This document shows positions 38,027-47,276 of a stretch of 64,000 nt of DNA, in pieces; within the stretch, counting starts at the first letter, position 1; the number at the start of each line of letters is the position of its first letter. The notes under the pieces are model-generated. The model had not been told where the DNA came from, made no database searches, and worked only from the letters and a program-made list of their open reading frames with translations. Where the stretch lies: NCBI GenBank assembly GCA_036985855.1, contig BTQL01000006.1, forward strand, positions 8,669 through 72,668, written 5' to 3'. Made by a program: the position numbers and the translations under genes. This DNA comes from B3-G11 sp036985855. Lineage in GTDB: Bacteria > Actinomycetota > Acidimicrobiia > Spongiisociales > UBA5794.

Positions 38027-39312
38027 GGTTCGCTCAGTGCGTTCGATGCCGCAAGGAGTTCACCAGGCTTGAACGATGCTGCATCCTCGATCATCGAACG
38101 CCACTCGGCTTTGCGCAGCATGGCTGCCGAGTTCACCAGAGCCATGAGCTGCTCATGGACGTCGTTCGTGACCGATTCGAGCCTCGACTTCATAGCTCGC
38201 TCGACCCGCCTGGAAGCGTGCACAGATGGATTCACACCGACCTTCCACGAAGTTTGGTCGAGGAGTTGCTCGGTAGATGATCGCCGCCAACGGATGGTTG
38301 CCTCCAACCTGAAACGATCAGCGACATCGTCACGCCACGCATCAAGGGAGCGCTCTATCTCGGATGCATCCCACCGTCCCATGAAACCGCGAATCCTTCG
38401 AGCTATCTCGCCTTCACCCGACCCGGTCATCGCGGCGTCGAGATTCTCCACCGATCGGCGCACGTCGGCCACGATTTCCTGGTGTGTCGCCAACCAGCTC
38501 TCGCGGACCGCTAGACCGCCATCGCCGACAGGCGATTGTTCCAGTCCATCGAGCGTCGCATCCAGTCTTGCAAGCCCAGCCGCTTCCACCGTGACAGCGC
38601 TTGCTATGTAGCGGCCGGCATTCGCCGCAGATGAACGCGCGATCGCTGCCTTGTCCTCGAATCGTTCATGACGGGCCATGCGTTCGAGGACCGTGCGCAC
38701 GAAGGCATCGCTGCTGCCATCCTCGGCGATCGAGGCGAAGATCGGCTTCCCGAAGCGGGTCTCGACCGATTCGATCATCTCGGTTCGCTCGCGGTCGGAT
38801 CCGCGGAGACGGTTCACAACGATCACGCTCGCCGGCAATGCATTCATCGCCTTCCACAAGCGCTTGGTCGTGGCGTCGCCATATCGAGTTGGAGAAACGA
38901 CGAGGACTCCGAGGTCCGCAGCCCCAAGTGCTGCCTCAACGGCGACTCGGTCGAATTCCCACGGGGGTGTGTCAACAAACACCAGTCCTTTCGGAGCGCC
39001 CGGAGCGACCACATACTCGCTCTCGTGATCGATCGGCGCCGGGCCGACACAACCAGCCATGACTATCGCGGTCGTTGTCGGCCGAAGAACCCCCGTAGTC
39101 GACACCTCGGTCCCGGAGAGTTGGTTGACAAGGTACGACTTGCCAACTCCCGTGCATCCGACAACGACAACCGACTGGGGAGCCGATACGAGGTTCTCCA
39201 GCACATCGGCTGACGTGGTCGCATCGGTGAGTATCCGCTTGTCCTCGGAACTGAGCAGCACCCGCGGCACTCGCTCGAGCGCCTCCCTGAAGTTCGCTGC
39301 TACATCAACCAC
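38023..39312 (-). CDS. Dynamin-like GTPase family protein (long partner)
   Basis: The 429-residue protein has a P-loop VVGCTGVGKSYLVNQL, a switch region VLRPTTTAIV, a G3 motif FVDTPPWEF and a weak G4 (VVNRLRGSD instead of NKxD). The second half (about 200-429) is helical with many charged residues, suitable for an assembly stalk. Tandem, non-identical dynamin-like GTPases are known to work as pairs in bacteria. The GTG at 39312 is chosen because residues before it are not protein-like; it has no strong ribosome site. Confidence 0.78.
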   Translation of the reverse strand: MVDVAANFREALERVPRVLLSSEDKRILTDATTSADVLENLVSAPQSVVVVGCTGVGKSYLVNQLSGTEVSTTGVLRPTTTAIVMAGCVGPAPIDHESEYVVAPGAPKGLVFVDTPPWEFDRVAVEAALGAADLGVLVVSPTRYGDATTKRLWKAMNALPASVIVVNRLRGSDRERTEMIESVETRFGKPIFASIAEDGSSDAFVRTVLERMARHERFEDKAAIARSSAANAGRYIASAVTVEAAGLARLDATLDGLEQSPVGDGGLAVRESWLATHQEIVADVRRSVENLDAAMTGSGEGEIARRIRGFMGRWDASEIERSLDAWRDDVADRFRLEATIRWRRSSTEQLLDQTSWKVGVNPSVHASRRVERAMKSRLESVTNDVHEQLMALVNSAAMLRKAEWRSMIEDAASFKPGELLAASNALSEP

Positions 39313-39355
39313 AGGACCATTCCAGCAGACCAGCGGCACAGAGCGATAGTCGAGA

Positions 39356-40204
39356 TCACGCGATCCCGTGGAACAGGTCGGCCTCCCCCTGAAACCATCC
39401 GACAGCCGAGTAGAGAAGTTCGAAGTCCTCCCACGGATACACCGATTCGACGAGCTCCGTCGGCACGGCGAACCAGAACCCATCGGGATCCACCTGGGTC
39501 CGGTGAGCCCTGAGTGCCTCCCGACCCTGGTCAACGAAACCGGTCACGTCGATTCTGGTCAGTTGACGCCCCGGATACTCGAAAGCGCCCATTCGGTCGA
39601 TCCACATCTCGAAGGGAGACTCGCCAACGGTTTCGAGCATCGCCCTATGGAGTACCGAGATCCGCTCACCGGTGAACACCGGTGCGTACAGCTTTGTGAT
39701 CTGCCACGGAGCGCCGTCGTGGGGGAACCTCGAGCCGTCTGCAGCGGCGTCGACCAGTGCCATCGAGAGTGCGTGTATCCGCAGATGGTCGGGGTGCGGA
39801 TAGAACTCATGGGCGTCGTAACCAAGTACCACGTCGGGTTGCTCACTTCTTACGATCCCAACCAGTTTCCCGAGGACGTCATCGAAGGGCTGGCGGCAGA
39901 ATGCATCAGGGTGCGCATTCGCCTCAGAGTCGGGCATCCCGGAATCCCGATATCCCAACATCGTCACTTCGTCATACCCGATGATGTCCGCCGCGACCGC
40001 GAGCTCGTCTGCTCGAACCTGCGTGAGATTTGCCACGACGCCGGGATGATCCATCGTCGGATTCAGAATGTCACCAGCTTCGCCACCGGTCGCCGTAACG
40101 AGCACAGCCCGAGTTCCCTCAGCGACGTACCTCGCAACGGTGGCTGCACCCTTTGAGGACTCATCATCCGGATGGGCGTGGATGGAGAGAAGTGTCTTGG
40201 ACAT
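39356..40204 (-). CDS. mca: Mycothiol conjugate amidase
   Basis: The 282-residue zinc hydrolase of the PIG-L/LmbE fold has HAHPDDESSKGAAT at residues 9-22 with zinc ligands His11 and Asp14, and YPHPDHLRIH with the third ligand. The long C-terminal half with WFAVPTELVESVYPWEDFEL is typical of Mca rather than MshB. It cleaves mycothiol S-conjugates during detoxification, implying that the organism makes mycothiol. TACCCT lies 7 bases before the ATG. Confidence 0.9.
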   Translation of the reverse strand: MSKTLLSIHAHPDDESSKGAATVARYVAEGTRAVLVTATGGEAGDILNPTMDHPGVVANLTQVRADELAVAADIIGYDEVTMLGYRDSGMPDSEANAHPDAFCRQPFDDVLGKLVGIVRSEQPDVVLGYDAHEFYPHPDHLRIHALSMALVDAAADGSRFPHDGAPWQITKLYAPVFTGERISVLHRAMLETVGESPFEMWIDRMGAFEYPGRQLTRIDVTGFVDQGREALRAHRTQVDPDGFWFAVPTELVESVYPWEDFELLYSAVGWFQGEADLFHGIA

Positions 40205-40211
40205 GGAGGCG

Positions 40212-40217
40212 AGGGTA
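40212..40217 (-). promoter_or_regulatory. -10 hexamer of leaderless mca
   Basis: TACCCT on the minus strand is followed by 7 bases and the ATG at 40204. Confidence 0.45.
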
Positions 40218-40255
40218 GGTGAGGAAGTGAGAGCAAAGAACCGCCCGCGATCTGG

Positions 40256-41026
40256 CTATTGGAGGATCTTGAGCGCGGACGCCCCCTCGGTGCAGTCGCC
40301 GACGAGAGGACACCAACGACAATGCGGTCCCGCGGTCCTCGGCATCTCGGACCGATCCGACATTGCACGTCGGAGCGCCGTGATCATTTCCGCCACCTGC
40401 GCCGCGGTCGCATCGATGTCTTCGTTACTCGGTTGGGATACCCGTCGCTCACCCGTCTTCAACGACAACGCCTCGACATGCGCGGGAATTGCTCCGTTGG
40501 CCAGCTGCCACGCCATCGCGTAGAACGCGAGCTGGGCGCCGGCATCGTCAAGGTAGGTTCCCGTCTTCCAATCCACCAGCCGAACTCTTCCGTCCTCGAC
40601 GTACACGGCGTCCACACGTCCGCGCAATCGGACGCCTTCGACCGGTTCACTCTCCACATCCACCTCGGCAGCATCGAATCCGTCGGTCGGGAGCGACCTG
40701 AACCGATCGTACAGCTCCTCGACCTCGGCTGTGATCGTCCTGAATTCGGACGGTTTGAGCGACAGCGAGGCCATCGAGTTTCCGAGGTGTGAGCCGGCTT
40801 CCTGTCTACAAACGGCTTCGAACTCTTCGGGCGCGATGGGTCCATCGACAAGGTGTCTCGCGAACAACCGATGCGCAAGGATTCCCCTGAACAGATCCTT
40901 GGTCATAGCAGGGAACACACCTTGGAGCCGTGCAAGGGCCTGCTGTGGGCACTTGGTGTAGGTGACGAACAATGTCGCGGAAACAGGGAACTCTTCACCA
41001 GGTGGGATACGTCTGAATGATGACAC
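40256..41026 (-). CDS. Second RecB-family PD-(D/E)XK nuclease
   Basis: The 256-residue protein has FVTYTKCPQQALARL at the N-terminus, the catalytic GRVDAVYV and LVDWKTGTY strands, the QLAFYAMAW helix, and CRWCPLVGDC at the C-terminus, again with four cysteines for an iron-sulfur cluster. It is related to, but not a close copy of, the nuclease at 8126. The GTG at 41026 is preceded by TACGAT and 6 bases. An upstream ATG at 41113 would add Arg-rich residues unlike the family, so I prefer the GTG. Confidence 0.82.
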   Translation of the reverse strand: MSSFRRIPPGEEFPVSATLFVTYTKCPQQALARLQGVFPAMTKDLFRGILAHRLFARHLVDGPIAPEEFEAVCRQEAGSHLGNSMASLSLKPSEFRTITAEVEELYDRFRSLPTDGFDAAEVDVESEPVEGVRLRGRVDAVYVEDGRVRLVDWKTGTYLDDAGAQLAFYAMAWQLANGAIPAHVEALSLKTGERRVSQPSNEDIDATAAQVAEMITALRRAMSDRSEMPRTAGPHCRWCPLVGDCTEGASALKILQ

Positions 41027-41032
41027 ACTCTG

Positions 41033-41038
41033 ATCGTA
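41033..41038 (-). promoter_or_regulatory. -10 hexamer for leaderless nuclease start
   Basis: TACGAT on the minus strand, then CAGAGT, then the GTG at 41026. Confidence 0.4.
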
Positions 41039-41131
41039 TCCAAACTGTCGGCCGAGCGCGATAAAGCGGTATCTACCCGGATCCCGCACATATACTCGCC
41101 CAACCGCATACAAGTCTCCTGGGAAGAACCG

Positions 41132-43198
41132 ATGGCAGCCTCCAGATCAAGAACTCTCCTTCTGATCGCGGTACCCGTGTTGATCCTTCTGTTGCCACTG
41201 TCGATCTATTTCGTCGATAGTGCCGCAGCATCGGACAAGGTCGCTCGGAATGTCACCATCGCTGGTGTCGACGTCGCCCGCCAGACTCAGGAGGAAGCGC
41301 TCGCTTCGGTGGACAAGTACGAGAACGATCTGACCTCGAATGTCACCCGCGTCCTGGTGAATGGGAAGACGTATGAGCTCGACCCGACCGACGTCGGACT
41401 GACCTTCGACAGCCAAAGTGCCGTGACCGAAGCGCTCGGTCTTCGCAAAGACGGAATCGGCGAGTGGCTGGACGCGTTCAACCGGGAGGTGGACGTACCG
41501 CTTGTCGCCACCCTCGATCCCGAAATGGTTGCAGCCAAACTCAGCGAGTGGGAACGCGACGCAATCGCGAATCCCGCGTTCGATGGAGCCATCGCGATTT
41601 CGAATGGAAACGTGCAATACCAATATCCGAGAACCGGCGAGGCGATCGACAGGGATTCGGCATCCTTTCTACTACTCACCGCGTTGGAGTCCGGGACAGG
41701 CGAACCGGTTGAGCTCCCTGTCGTCATGTCGTCTCCGAAACTCACCGAGGCCGACATCGACGCTGGTGTGGAAAAGGCCAACAGGATCATCGACCGGGGC
41801 GTTGTGCTGAAGAACGATGAATACGGATTCGAATTCCGTGTCGAGTCGGCTGATCTCGGACGCGCTCTCAACGCGACAGTCACCGAAGGCGACAACCCTT
41901 CGATCGAGTTCTCGGTCGACCCTGCCGTCATCGCTCCCCTTGTCGAGATCGTGCGTGAAGAACTGGAGATCGATCCAGTTGATGCGTACTGGGAGACCGT
42001 GCTCGTGGACGACTTCGAGGGATACCCGGATCAGTATGAGATCAAGGATTCGCCTCAAGAGCACGAGGAAGCCCTCCCGGAGAACGATACGATCAGCCTC
42101 GTTCCGGGACTCAACGGCACCACCGTCGATGCTGCAGAAGTCGCAGCGGTGGTCGAACTGGCCGCACTCAGCAACGGCAGGGGCTCGCTGACCCTTGTCA
42201 AGAACGCCAAACCTGCGTTCACGACCGAGATGGCAGAGTCCTTCGGCGTTCTTTACGAGCTTGCGGAGTTCACCACCCGGACTCCCGGTAGGAACCGGGT
42301 TTTCAACATTCAGCTCATGGCAGACATTGTCGACCAGACGATCGTCATGCCAGGCGAGGAGTTCACCGTCAACGAAGTGGTTGGTGAGCGGACTCTCGCG
42401 AAGGGCTTCAAATACGACTGTGCGATCGTTGGCGGTGAACTCTCCTGCGAGCAGGAAAAGGTCAACGTCGGTGGGGGTGTGAGCCAGTTCGGGACGACGA
42501 TCTTCAACGCCATCTACTTCTCGTGCCTCGAGGACACTGCCCACCAGCCGCACAGCATCTACTTCCAGAAGTACCCGGAAGGTCGCGAAGCCACCCTCGG
42601 TTTTCCACTTCCCGACGTGGCTTTCAGGAACGACACCGAGGCTCCTGTCATCATCAGAACCTCCTATACGCCAAGGACGATCACGGTGACCTTCTTCGGA
42701 AACAATGGTGGGATCACCTGCGGCACCGAACGCGGGGAGCGCTCTGGTTTTACGAGCGCTTCGGTGATATACCGCGCCGATGAGGATGGCACGGTCGCGC
42801 CGGGCGTGGAACACATTGCCAACAGCGGCTCGGGCGGGTGGCGCATCGTCAACACCCGGATCTTCTACGACAAGGACGGTAACGAGTTCAAGCGCGAGAC
42901 CTTCCCATGGACGTATCGAGGTGAACGCCAGGTCATCTTGATGCATCCATGTGAAACGAAGGTCGGTGGGGACGGCGTCTGTTCCATCGACGTGCCTTCG
43001 GTGACCGGGATGTCCAGCGGAGAGGCATCAGCAGTGTTGACTGCTGCAGGATTCCGCGTCAGTGCGGTCGAGGTCATGACAGGCGATCAGACATTGAACG
43101 GCACCGTCAAGTCCTACAGTCCCGGCGGTCTGGTTGATCTCACAACGGTCATCACGGTCGAGGTATGGAAGTGGGACGGCACCAGCACCGAGGGATGA
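41132..43198 (+). CDS. VanW-family cell-envelope protein with PASTA tail (first of a tandem pair)
   Basis: The 688-residue protein has an N-terminal membrane anchor (residues about 8-27), then repeated YoaR-type putative peptidoglycan-binding domains with GVDVARQTQEEALA, and then a VanW domain around residues 390-560 (VGGGVSQFGTTIFNAIYFS, PHSIYFQKYPEGREATL). The last 70 residues are a PASTA-like module (VPSVTGMSSGEASAVLTAAGF). VanW function is not established beyond cell-wall association. GGGAAG precedes the ATG. A very similar gene follows. Confidence 0.9.
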   Translation: MAASRSRTLLLIAVPVLILLLPLSIYFVDSAAASDKVARNVTIAGVDVARQTQEEALASVDKYENDLTSNVTRVLVNGKTYELDPTDVGLTFDSQSAVTEALGLRKDGIGEWLDAFNREVDVPLVATLDPEMVAAKLSEWERDAIANPAFDGAIAISNGNVQYQYPRTGEAIDRDSASFLLLTALESGTGEPVELPVVMSSPKLTEADIDAGVEKANRIIDRGVVLKNDEYGFEFRVESADLGRALNATVTEGDNPSIEFSVDPAVIAPLVEIVREELEIDPVDAYWETVLVDDFEGYPDQYEIKDSPQEHEEALPENDTISLVPGLNGTTVDAAEVAAVVELAALSNGRGSLTLVKNAKPAFTTEMAESFGVLYELAEFTTRTPGRNRVFNIQLMADIVDQTIVMPGEEFTVNEVVGERTLAKGFKYDCAIVGGELSCEQEKVNVGGGVSQFGTTIFNAIYFSCLEDTAHQPHSIYFQKYPEGREATLGFPLPDVAFRNDTEAPVIIRTSYTPRTITVTFFGNNGGITCGTERGERSGFTSASVIYRADEDGTVAPGVEHIANSGSGGWRIVNTRIFYDKDGNEFKRETFPWTYRGERQVILMHPCETKVGGDGVCSIDVPSVTGMSSGEASAVLTAAGFRVSAVEVMTGDQTLNGTVKSYSPGGLVDLTTVITVEVWKWDGTSTEG

Positions 43199-43289
43199 TG
43201 GCCGGCACCCGACGCCGCCCATAGCCATCGAGTTTCCGGGAACCGTTCCTACACTCCGCAACGATCCAGACCATTGCGACGACACCCAC

Positions 43290-45275
43290 ATGAAGCCCAG
43301 AAAAACGATATTTGCGGCCGTTCCGCTCGCCATTCTTCTGCTGCCTGTTGGCATTTACATAGCGGACCGCGCAACGTCCACCCAAGAGGTCGCACGCAAC
43401 GTGACCATCGACGGGATCCCCGTTGGCGGAATGACTCGAGCGGACGCCACACTCGCGGTCGAGTCCTACGAGAACCAGCTTCGCACCAACACAGGCGTTT
43501 TCGCCGTCAATGGTGCAACCTTCAAGCTCTCGCCGATCAGCATCGATCTCACGGCAGATGTTCGATCCGCCGTTGACGCGGCGTTTCTTGTGAGACGTGA
43601 CGGCGGAGTCTTCGCCAACTTCTCTTCGTGGATCAGTTCGTTCTCAACATCTCAGGATGCGCCTCTGTCGATCGCCTTCGATCATGACGCCATCGAACAG
43701 ATCGTCGCCGAATGGGAAACGGATGCTATTCCCAATCCGGCATACAACGGGAATGTATCGGTCGTTGACGGCGTCATCACCCCCAACTATCCGAAGGCAG
43801 GGCAATCGCTCAATCGCGATGCCGCGCACGGCCAGGTCGTTGCCGAGATGAGCACTCTCGACAAGGCGGGCGTGACCCTCGAAGTCATCGACTCGACGCC
43901 AATCCTGACGAACGCCGACGTTGACGCTGCGGCTGCAGAGATGGCCCAGATGATCGACTCTTCGATCACGATGATTTCAGCAGAAGTCGGCTTTCGGACG
44001 ACCTTCAGACCTGAGCAACTTTCGTCTGCCGTACGTGCTGACCTGAGTCCCGCCGGCACCGAGCTCATCGTGTCGTTCGATGCAGACCGCGTGCTCGAGA
44101 TCCTTGAACCGAGACGCACCGAGTACGAGATCGAGCCGATCGACGCCCAGTTCGACATCGATCTCGAGACGGATGAGTTCACCATCGTTCCCGGTCGCAG
44201 CGGGACCCTCCTCGACACGGAACGTCTTCTGTCGGAAATGAAGACGACGGCCCTCGGATCGGACGTCGGCGAGTTCCCTCTGCTGGTCGGTGCAGAGCCG
44301 AGCTTCACGACAGAGGCGGCTTCGTCTTTCACAACCCTTGGACCACTCGCCGGCTTCACTACCGAACACCCCGCGAACCAGGCGCGCGTGACGAACATCC
44401 AACTGATGGCGGACGCGGTTAACGGTGCGATCGTTCTTCCCGGTGAGGAATGGTCCATCAACGACCACGTCGGACAGAGAACTGAGGCGAAAGGATACAT
44501 TGCCGCTCCAGCGATCATCAACGGCGCCCCGTATTGCTGTGACAATCCGGCCAACATTGGGGGCGGAGTCAGCCAGTTCGGTACAACGCTGTACAACGCT
44601 GTGTTCTATTCGTGTCTCGACGATGTCGACCACACACCGCATTCGCTCTACTTCACTCGCTATCCGATGGGACGCGAGGCCACTCTCGGATTCCCCAACC
44701 CCGACGTCCGATTCGGAAACAACACGGAGTATCCGATCGTCATCGCCACCGCGTACACCGATACGTCGATCACCGTGAAGATGTATGGAGACAACGGCGG
44801 GCTCACCTGTACGGATGACACACACGATCCTGAAGACATTGTCGAGTACACAGAGGAACTCGTTGCCGACGAGGAAGGTGTACTGAATCCGGGTGAACGC
44901 ACGAAAATCCGGTCGGGAATCAACGGGTTCCTCATAAAGGTCGATCGAATCGTCACATACCCGGACGGGCAAACCGAGAGGGATCTCGATCTCGTTCACA
45001 GGTATCGAACGCTGTCCGAGCAGTACATGGTCAACCCGTGCGAAGTGTCTGGAGAGCCGGTCGATTGCCCGGTGAAGCTCGCTTCCGTCGTGAACCAAAC
45101 CTGGGAATCCGCTCTGGAGTCTCTCTCGGAGGCAGGTCTGTTCGCTGCCAGGGTCACCGAGGTTGTGAACAGCGCTGCCAAGGACGGCATCGTCCTCTCC
45201 CAGGATCCGGCTCCAGGCGAGTGGGTTGGCGCTGGAGTGACCATCACCCTCACGGTTGGCGTGTACAACGGGTGA
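43290..45275 (+). CDS. VanW-family cell-envelope protein with PASTA tail (second of pair)
   Basis: The 661-residue product has the same order as its neighbour: anchor (about 5-24), GIPVGGMTRADATLAVESYE repeat region, VanW domain (IGGGVSQFGTTLYNAVFYS, PHSLYFTRYPMGREATLGFP), and a PASTA-like tail (LASVVNQTWESALESLSEAG). The two share the ARNVTI-G motif right after the membrane helix. The ATG at 43290 is chosen because the membrane helix follows directly; the longer frame runs back into the first gene. It probably arose by tandem duplication. Confidence 0.9.
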   Translation: MKPRKTIFAAVPLAILLLPVGIYIADRATSTQEVARNVTIDGIPVGGMTRADATLAVESYENQLRTNTGVFAVNGATFKLSPISIDLTADVRSAVDAAFLVRRDGGVFANFSSWISSFSTSQDAPLSIAFDHDAIEQIVAEWETDAIPNPAYNGNVSVVDGVITPNYPKAGQSLNRDAAHGQVVAEMSTLDKAGVTLEVIDSTPILTNADVDAAAAEMAQMIDSSITMISAEVGFRTTFRPEQLSSAVRADLSPAGTELIVSFDADRVLEILEPRRTEYEIEPIDAQFDIDLETDEFTIVPGRSGTLLDTERLLSEMKTTALGSDVGEFPLLVGAEPSFTTEAASSFTTLGPLAGFTTEHPANQARVTNIQLMADAVNGAIVLPGEEWSINDHVGQRTEAKGYIAAPAIINGAPYCCDNPANIGGGVSQFGTTLYNAVFYSCLDDVDHTPHSLYFTRYPMGREATLGFPNPDVRFGNNTEYPIVIATAYTDTSITVKMYGDNGGLTCTDDTHDPEDIVEYTEELVADEEGVLNPGERTKIRSGINGFLIKVDRIVTYPDGQTERDLDLVHRYRTLSEQYMVNPCEVSGEPVDCPVKLASVVNQTWESALESLSEAGLFAARVTEVVNSAAKDGIVLSQDPAPGEWVGAGVTITLTVGVYNG

Positions 45276-45278
45276 CCA

Positions 45279-45302
45279 GGTTTCCCATGTCGGGGAGAAA
45301 CC
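45279..45302. terminator. Possible bidirectional terminator between convergent genes
   Basis: GGTTTC (45279-45284) pairs with GAAACC (45297-45302), with further C/G pairing inside. It lies in the 39-bp gap between the VanW gene and the Nfu_N-like gene, which converge. No strong T-run follows. Confidence 0.35.
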
Positions 45303-45314
45303 CGGGATCGTGTA

Positions 45315-45608
45315 TCAGTAGAAGACAAAGAACTCGGTGATGACTTCGGCAGCGGCTCTCTTGGTGTCGTCAGACCATCCGTCTTCTCTTCGGATGACCA
45401 CAACGTTCGAAGCGATATAGACACGAGATATGGCATCGTCTGACTCGAAGAGGTCGGAGGCGAGCTTCGCTCCGAAGGTCGAACTGCTGCTGGCCTGATC
45501 CGCGGAGGAGTATCCCTCACCGTCGGTTCCAGTCAGGCTGCGGTCTGTGGTGATGATCACCGAGTCGTCAACGACCTGGCTACTCTCGATCTCGATCCGC
45601 TGACCCAT
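45315..45608 (-). CDS. Nfu N-terminal-domain-like protein
   Basis: The 97-residue protein resembles the Nfu_N fold found at the front of iron-sulfur scaffold NfuA/Nfu1: the central segment SSSTFGAKLASDLFESDDAI corresponds to SPLAxxLFxxxGV, followed by SRVYIASNVVVIRREDGW and a terminal helix EVITEFF. It has no CxxC scaffold domain, so it cannot itself hold a cluster like full-length Nfu. It has a strong ribosome site, part of a tandem repeat. The assignment is by pattern, moderately sure. Confidence 0.65.
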   Translation of the reverse strand: MGQRIEIESSQVVDDSVIITTDRSLTGTDGEGYSSADQASSSSTFGAKLASDLFESDDAISRVYIASNVVVIRREDGWSDDTKRAAAEVITEFFVFY

Positions 45609-45612
45609 GTTT

Positions 45613-45647
45613 CCTCCTCAGGTGTCCTCCTCAGGTGTCCTCCTCGG
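45613..45647 (-). repeat. 13-bp tandem repeat carrying three Shine-Dalgarno sequences
   Basis: On the plus strand CCTCCTCAGGTGT is repeated at 45613-45625 and 45626-45638, with a third partial unit to 45647. In the mRNA of the minus-strand gene this gives three successive GAGGAGG cores, the last next to the ATG at 45608. Confidence 0.75.
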
Positions 45648-45702
45648 GGATGCACCGTTGCCTCGACGCGGCGATGGTACCGACTGATGACGGCCTATCC
45701 CG

Positions 45703-47139
45703 CTAGGCATCCAGAGTCGGCTGAAGCTTGTCTCCGGATCCAACCTCATGCAGTTTCATCAGGTTGGTCGAAGCGCTCTGGTTGGGTGGCACACCCGCAA
45801 CCATCACGAGACCGTCGCCCTTGCGAACAAGACCACGACGCAGCAGGTCGATCTCGGCCGCCCCGATCATCTCGTCCGTTGAATTCACCCGGTCGATCAA
45901 CATGGGACGCACTCCTCCGTAGATCGCCATCCTGCGATATGTGCGTTCGACCGGTGTGAATGCATAGACGTCGGCCTTCGAACGGTACTTCGAGAGCAGG
46001 CGAGCCGTTGTCCCGCTCTCTGTGAATGCGACGATCGTGTCAAGGCCCAGACGGTCGGCGGTGTCAACCGATGCCTCGGCAGTCGCCGAAGCGAACGCGG
46101 CACCTTCGGAAAGGTTCGAGATATCGGTCGCCCTGCCAAAGCCGGTGGAGCGCTCGGCTTCGGAACAGATCGACGCCATGAGCTTCACTGCCCTCGTCGG
46201 GAACTCCCCGATTGCGGTCTCGGCCGAGAGCATCACCGCGTCCGTGCCATCGAGCACGGACCGGTACACGTCCGATACTTCCGCACGTGTAGGCCTGGGG
46301 TGGGTGATCATCGACTCGAGCATCTCTGTCGCGGTGATCGAGATCTTGCCTGCAGCATTCGCACGATGGATGATTTCGTATTGCGCTCGTGGAACGGACT
46401 CGATGGAGAGCTCAACGCCGAGATCTCCGCGGGCAACCATCGCCCCATCTGCCTCCTCGAGAATGTCGTCGAGATTCATGTATCCGACAGCGGTCTCGAT
46501 CTTCGCGATGACCAGCTGGTCCCCGACGATCTCGCGAACGGACCGAATGTCGTCCCCCGAATTCACAAAGGAAGCTGCGACCATATCGAAACCCAGACTC
46601 AGACCGAACTCCAGGTCTTCGGCGTCCTTGTCGGTGACTGCGGGAAGGGACGTCCTGGCGCCGGGGAAAGACGCTCCTTTGTGGTCGAGGAGCTCACCGG
46701 CTTGGAGCACCGTAGCGGTCACACCATCGCGGTCGACATTCGTCGCTTCGAGTTCGATGAGGCCGTCCGCAAGAATGACCTTGCCCCCGACGCTTATCTC
46801 GACGCAATCGAGATGGACGATCTTGATGTTCTCGGCGTCGCCAACTCCCTCGCCTTCATGGAGACGAATGGTCGAGCCCGCCAAGAGCTCGACGCTTCCT
46901 CCAGAGAACGTACCGACGCGAATCTTGGGCCCCTGGATGTCCTGCATGATCGCGATCGGTCTGTCGACGTCCGAAGCGCACTGCCGAACAACCGCGAAGC
47001 GCCGTTCGTGGTCGGCATGGCTTCCATGGCTGAAGTTGAGGCGTGCAACATTCATGCCGCGTTCGATGAGTTTGACGACAACATCCGGCGACTCCGTCGC
47101 CGGTCCGAGAGTCGCGACGATCTTGGTTTTTCGACGCAT
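45703..47139 (-). CDS. pyk: Pyruvate kinase
   Basis: The 478-residue glycolytic enzyme makes ATP and pyruvate from phosphoenolpyruvate. Landmarks are RRKTKIVATLGPA, MNVARLNFSHG, MQDIQGPKIRVG, the active-site IAKIETAVGYMNLDDIL, MVARGDLGVEL and TATEMLESMI with PRPTRAEVSDV, then the C-terminal allosteric domain (FTESGTTARLLSKYR). The start at 47139 agrees with the family N-terminus. TAAGGT lies 7 bases upstream, so the message may be leaderless, although AAGG could also serve as a ribosome site. Confidence 0.96.
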   Translation of the reverse strand: MRRKTKIVATLGPATESPDVVVKLIERGMNVARLNFSHGSHADHERRFAVVRQCASDVDRPIAIMQDIQGPKIRVGTFSGGSVELLAGSTIRLHEGEGVGDAENIKIVHLDCVEISVGGKVILADGLIELEATNVDRDGVTATVLQAGELLDHKGASFPGARTSLPAVTDKDAEDLEFGLSLGFDMVAASFVNSGDDIRSVREIVGDQLVIAKIETAVGYMNLDDILEEADGAMVARGDLGVELSIESVPRAQYEIIHRANAAGKISITATEMLESMITHPRPTRAEVSDVYRSVLDGTDAVMLSAETAIGEFPTRAVKLMASICSEAERSTGFGRATDISNLSEGAAFASATAEASVDTADRLGLDTIVAFTESGTTARLLSKYRSKADVYAFTPVERTYRRMAIYGGVRPMLIDRVNSTDEMIGAAEIDLLRRGLVRKGDGLVMVAGVPPNQSASTNLMKLHEVGSGDKLQPTLDA

Positions 47140-47276
47140 CGAGCCAACCTTAGAGCAGATGGCGCCCATCAAGGCGCCTCCATCGGAATGCATCATCTGA
47201 GCTGACAACTCAGAGTAGATCGAATGCCGCTACCGTATAGGTACCCCTCATACGGGCAATCAATGGAGGAGAATCA

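Noticed and set aside
41672..42946. A 424-codon open frame antisense to the first VanW gene
   Set aside because: No domain, no start signal, and the sense strand has clear VanW motifs.
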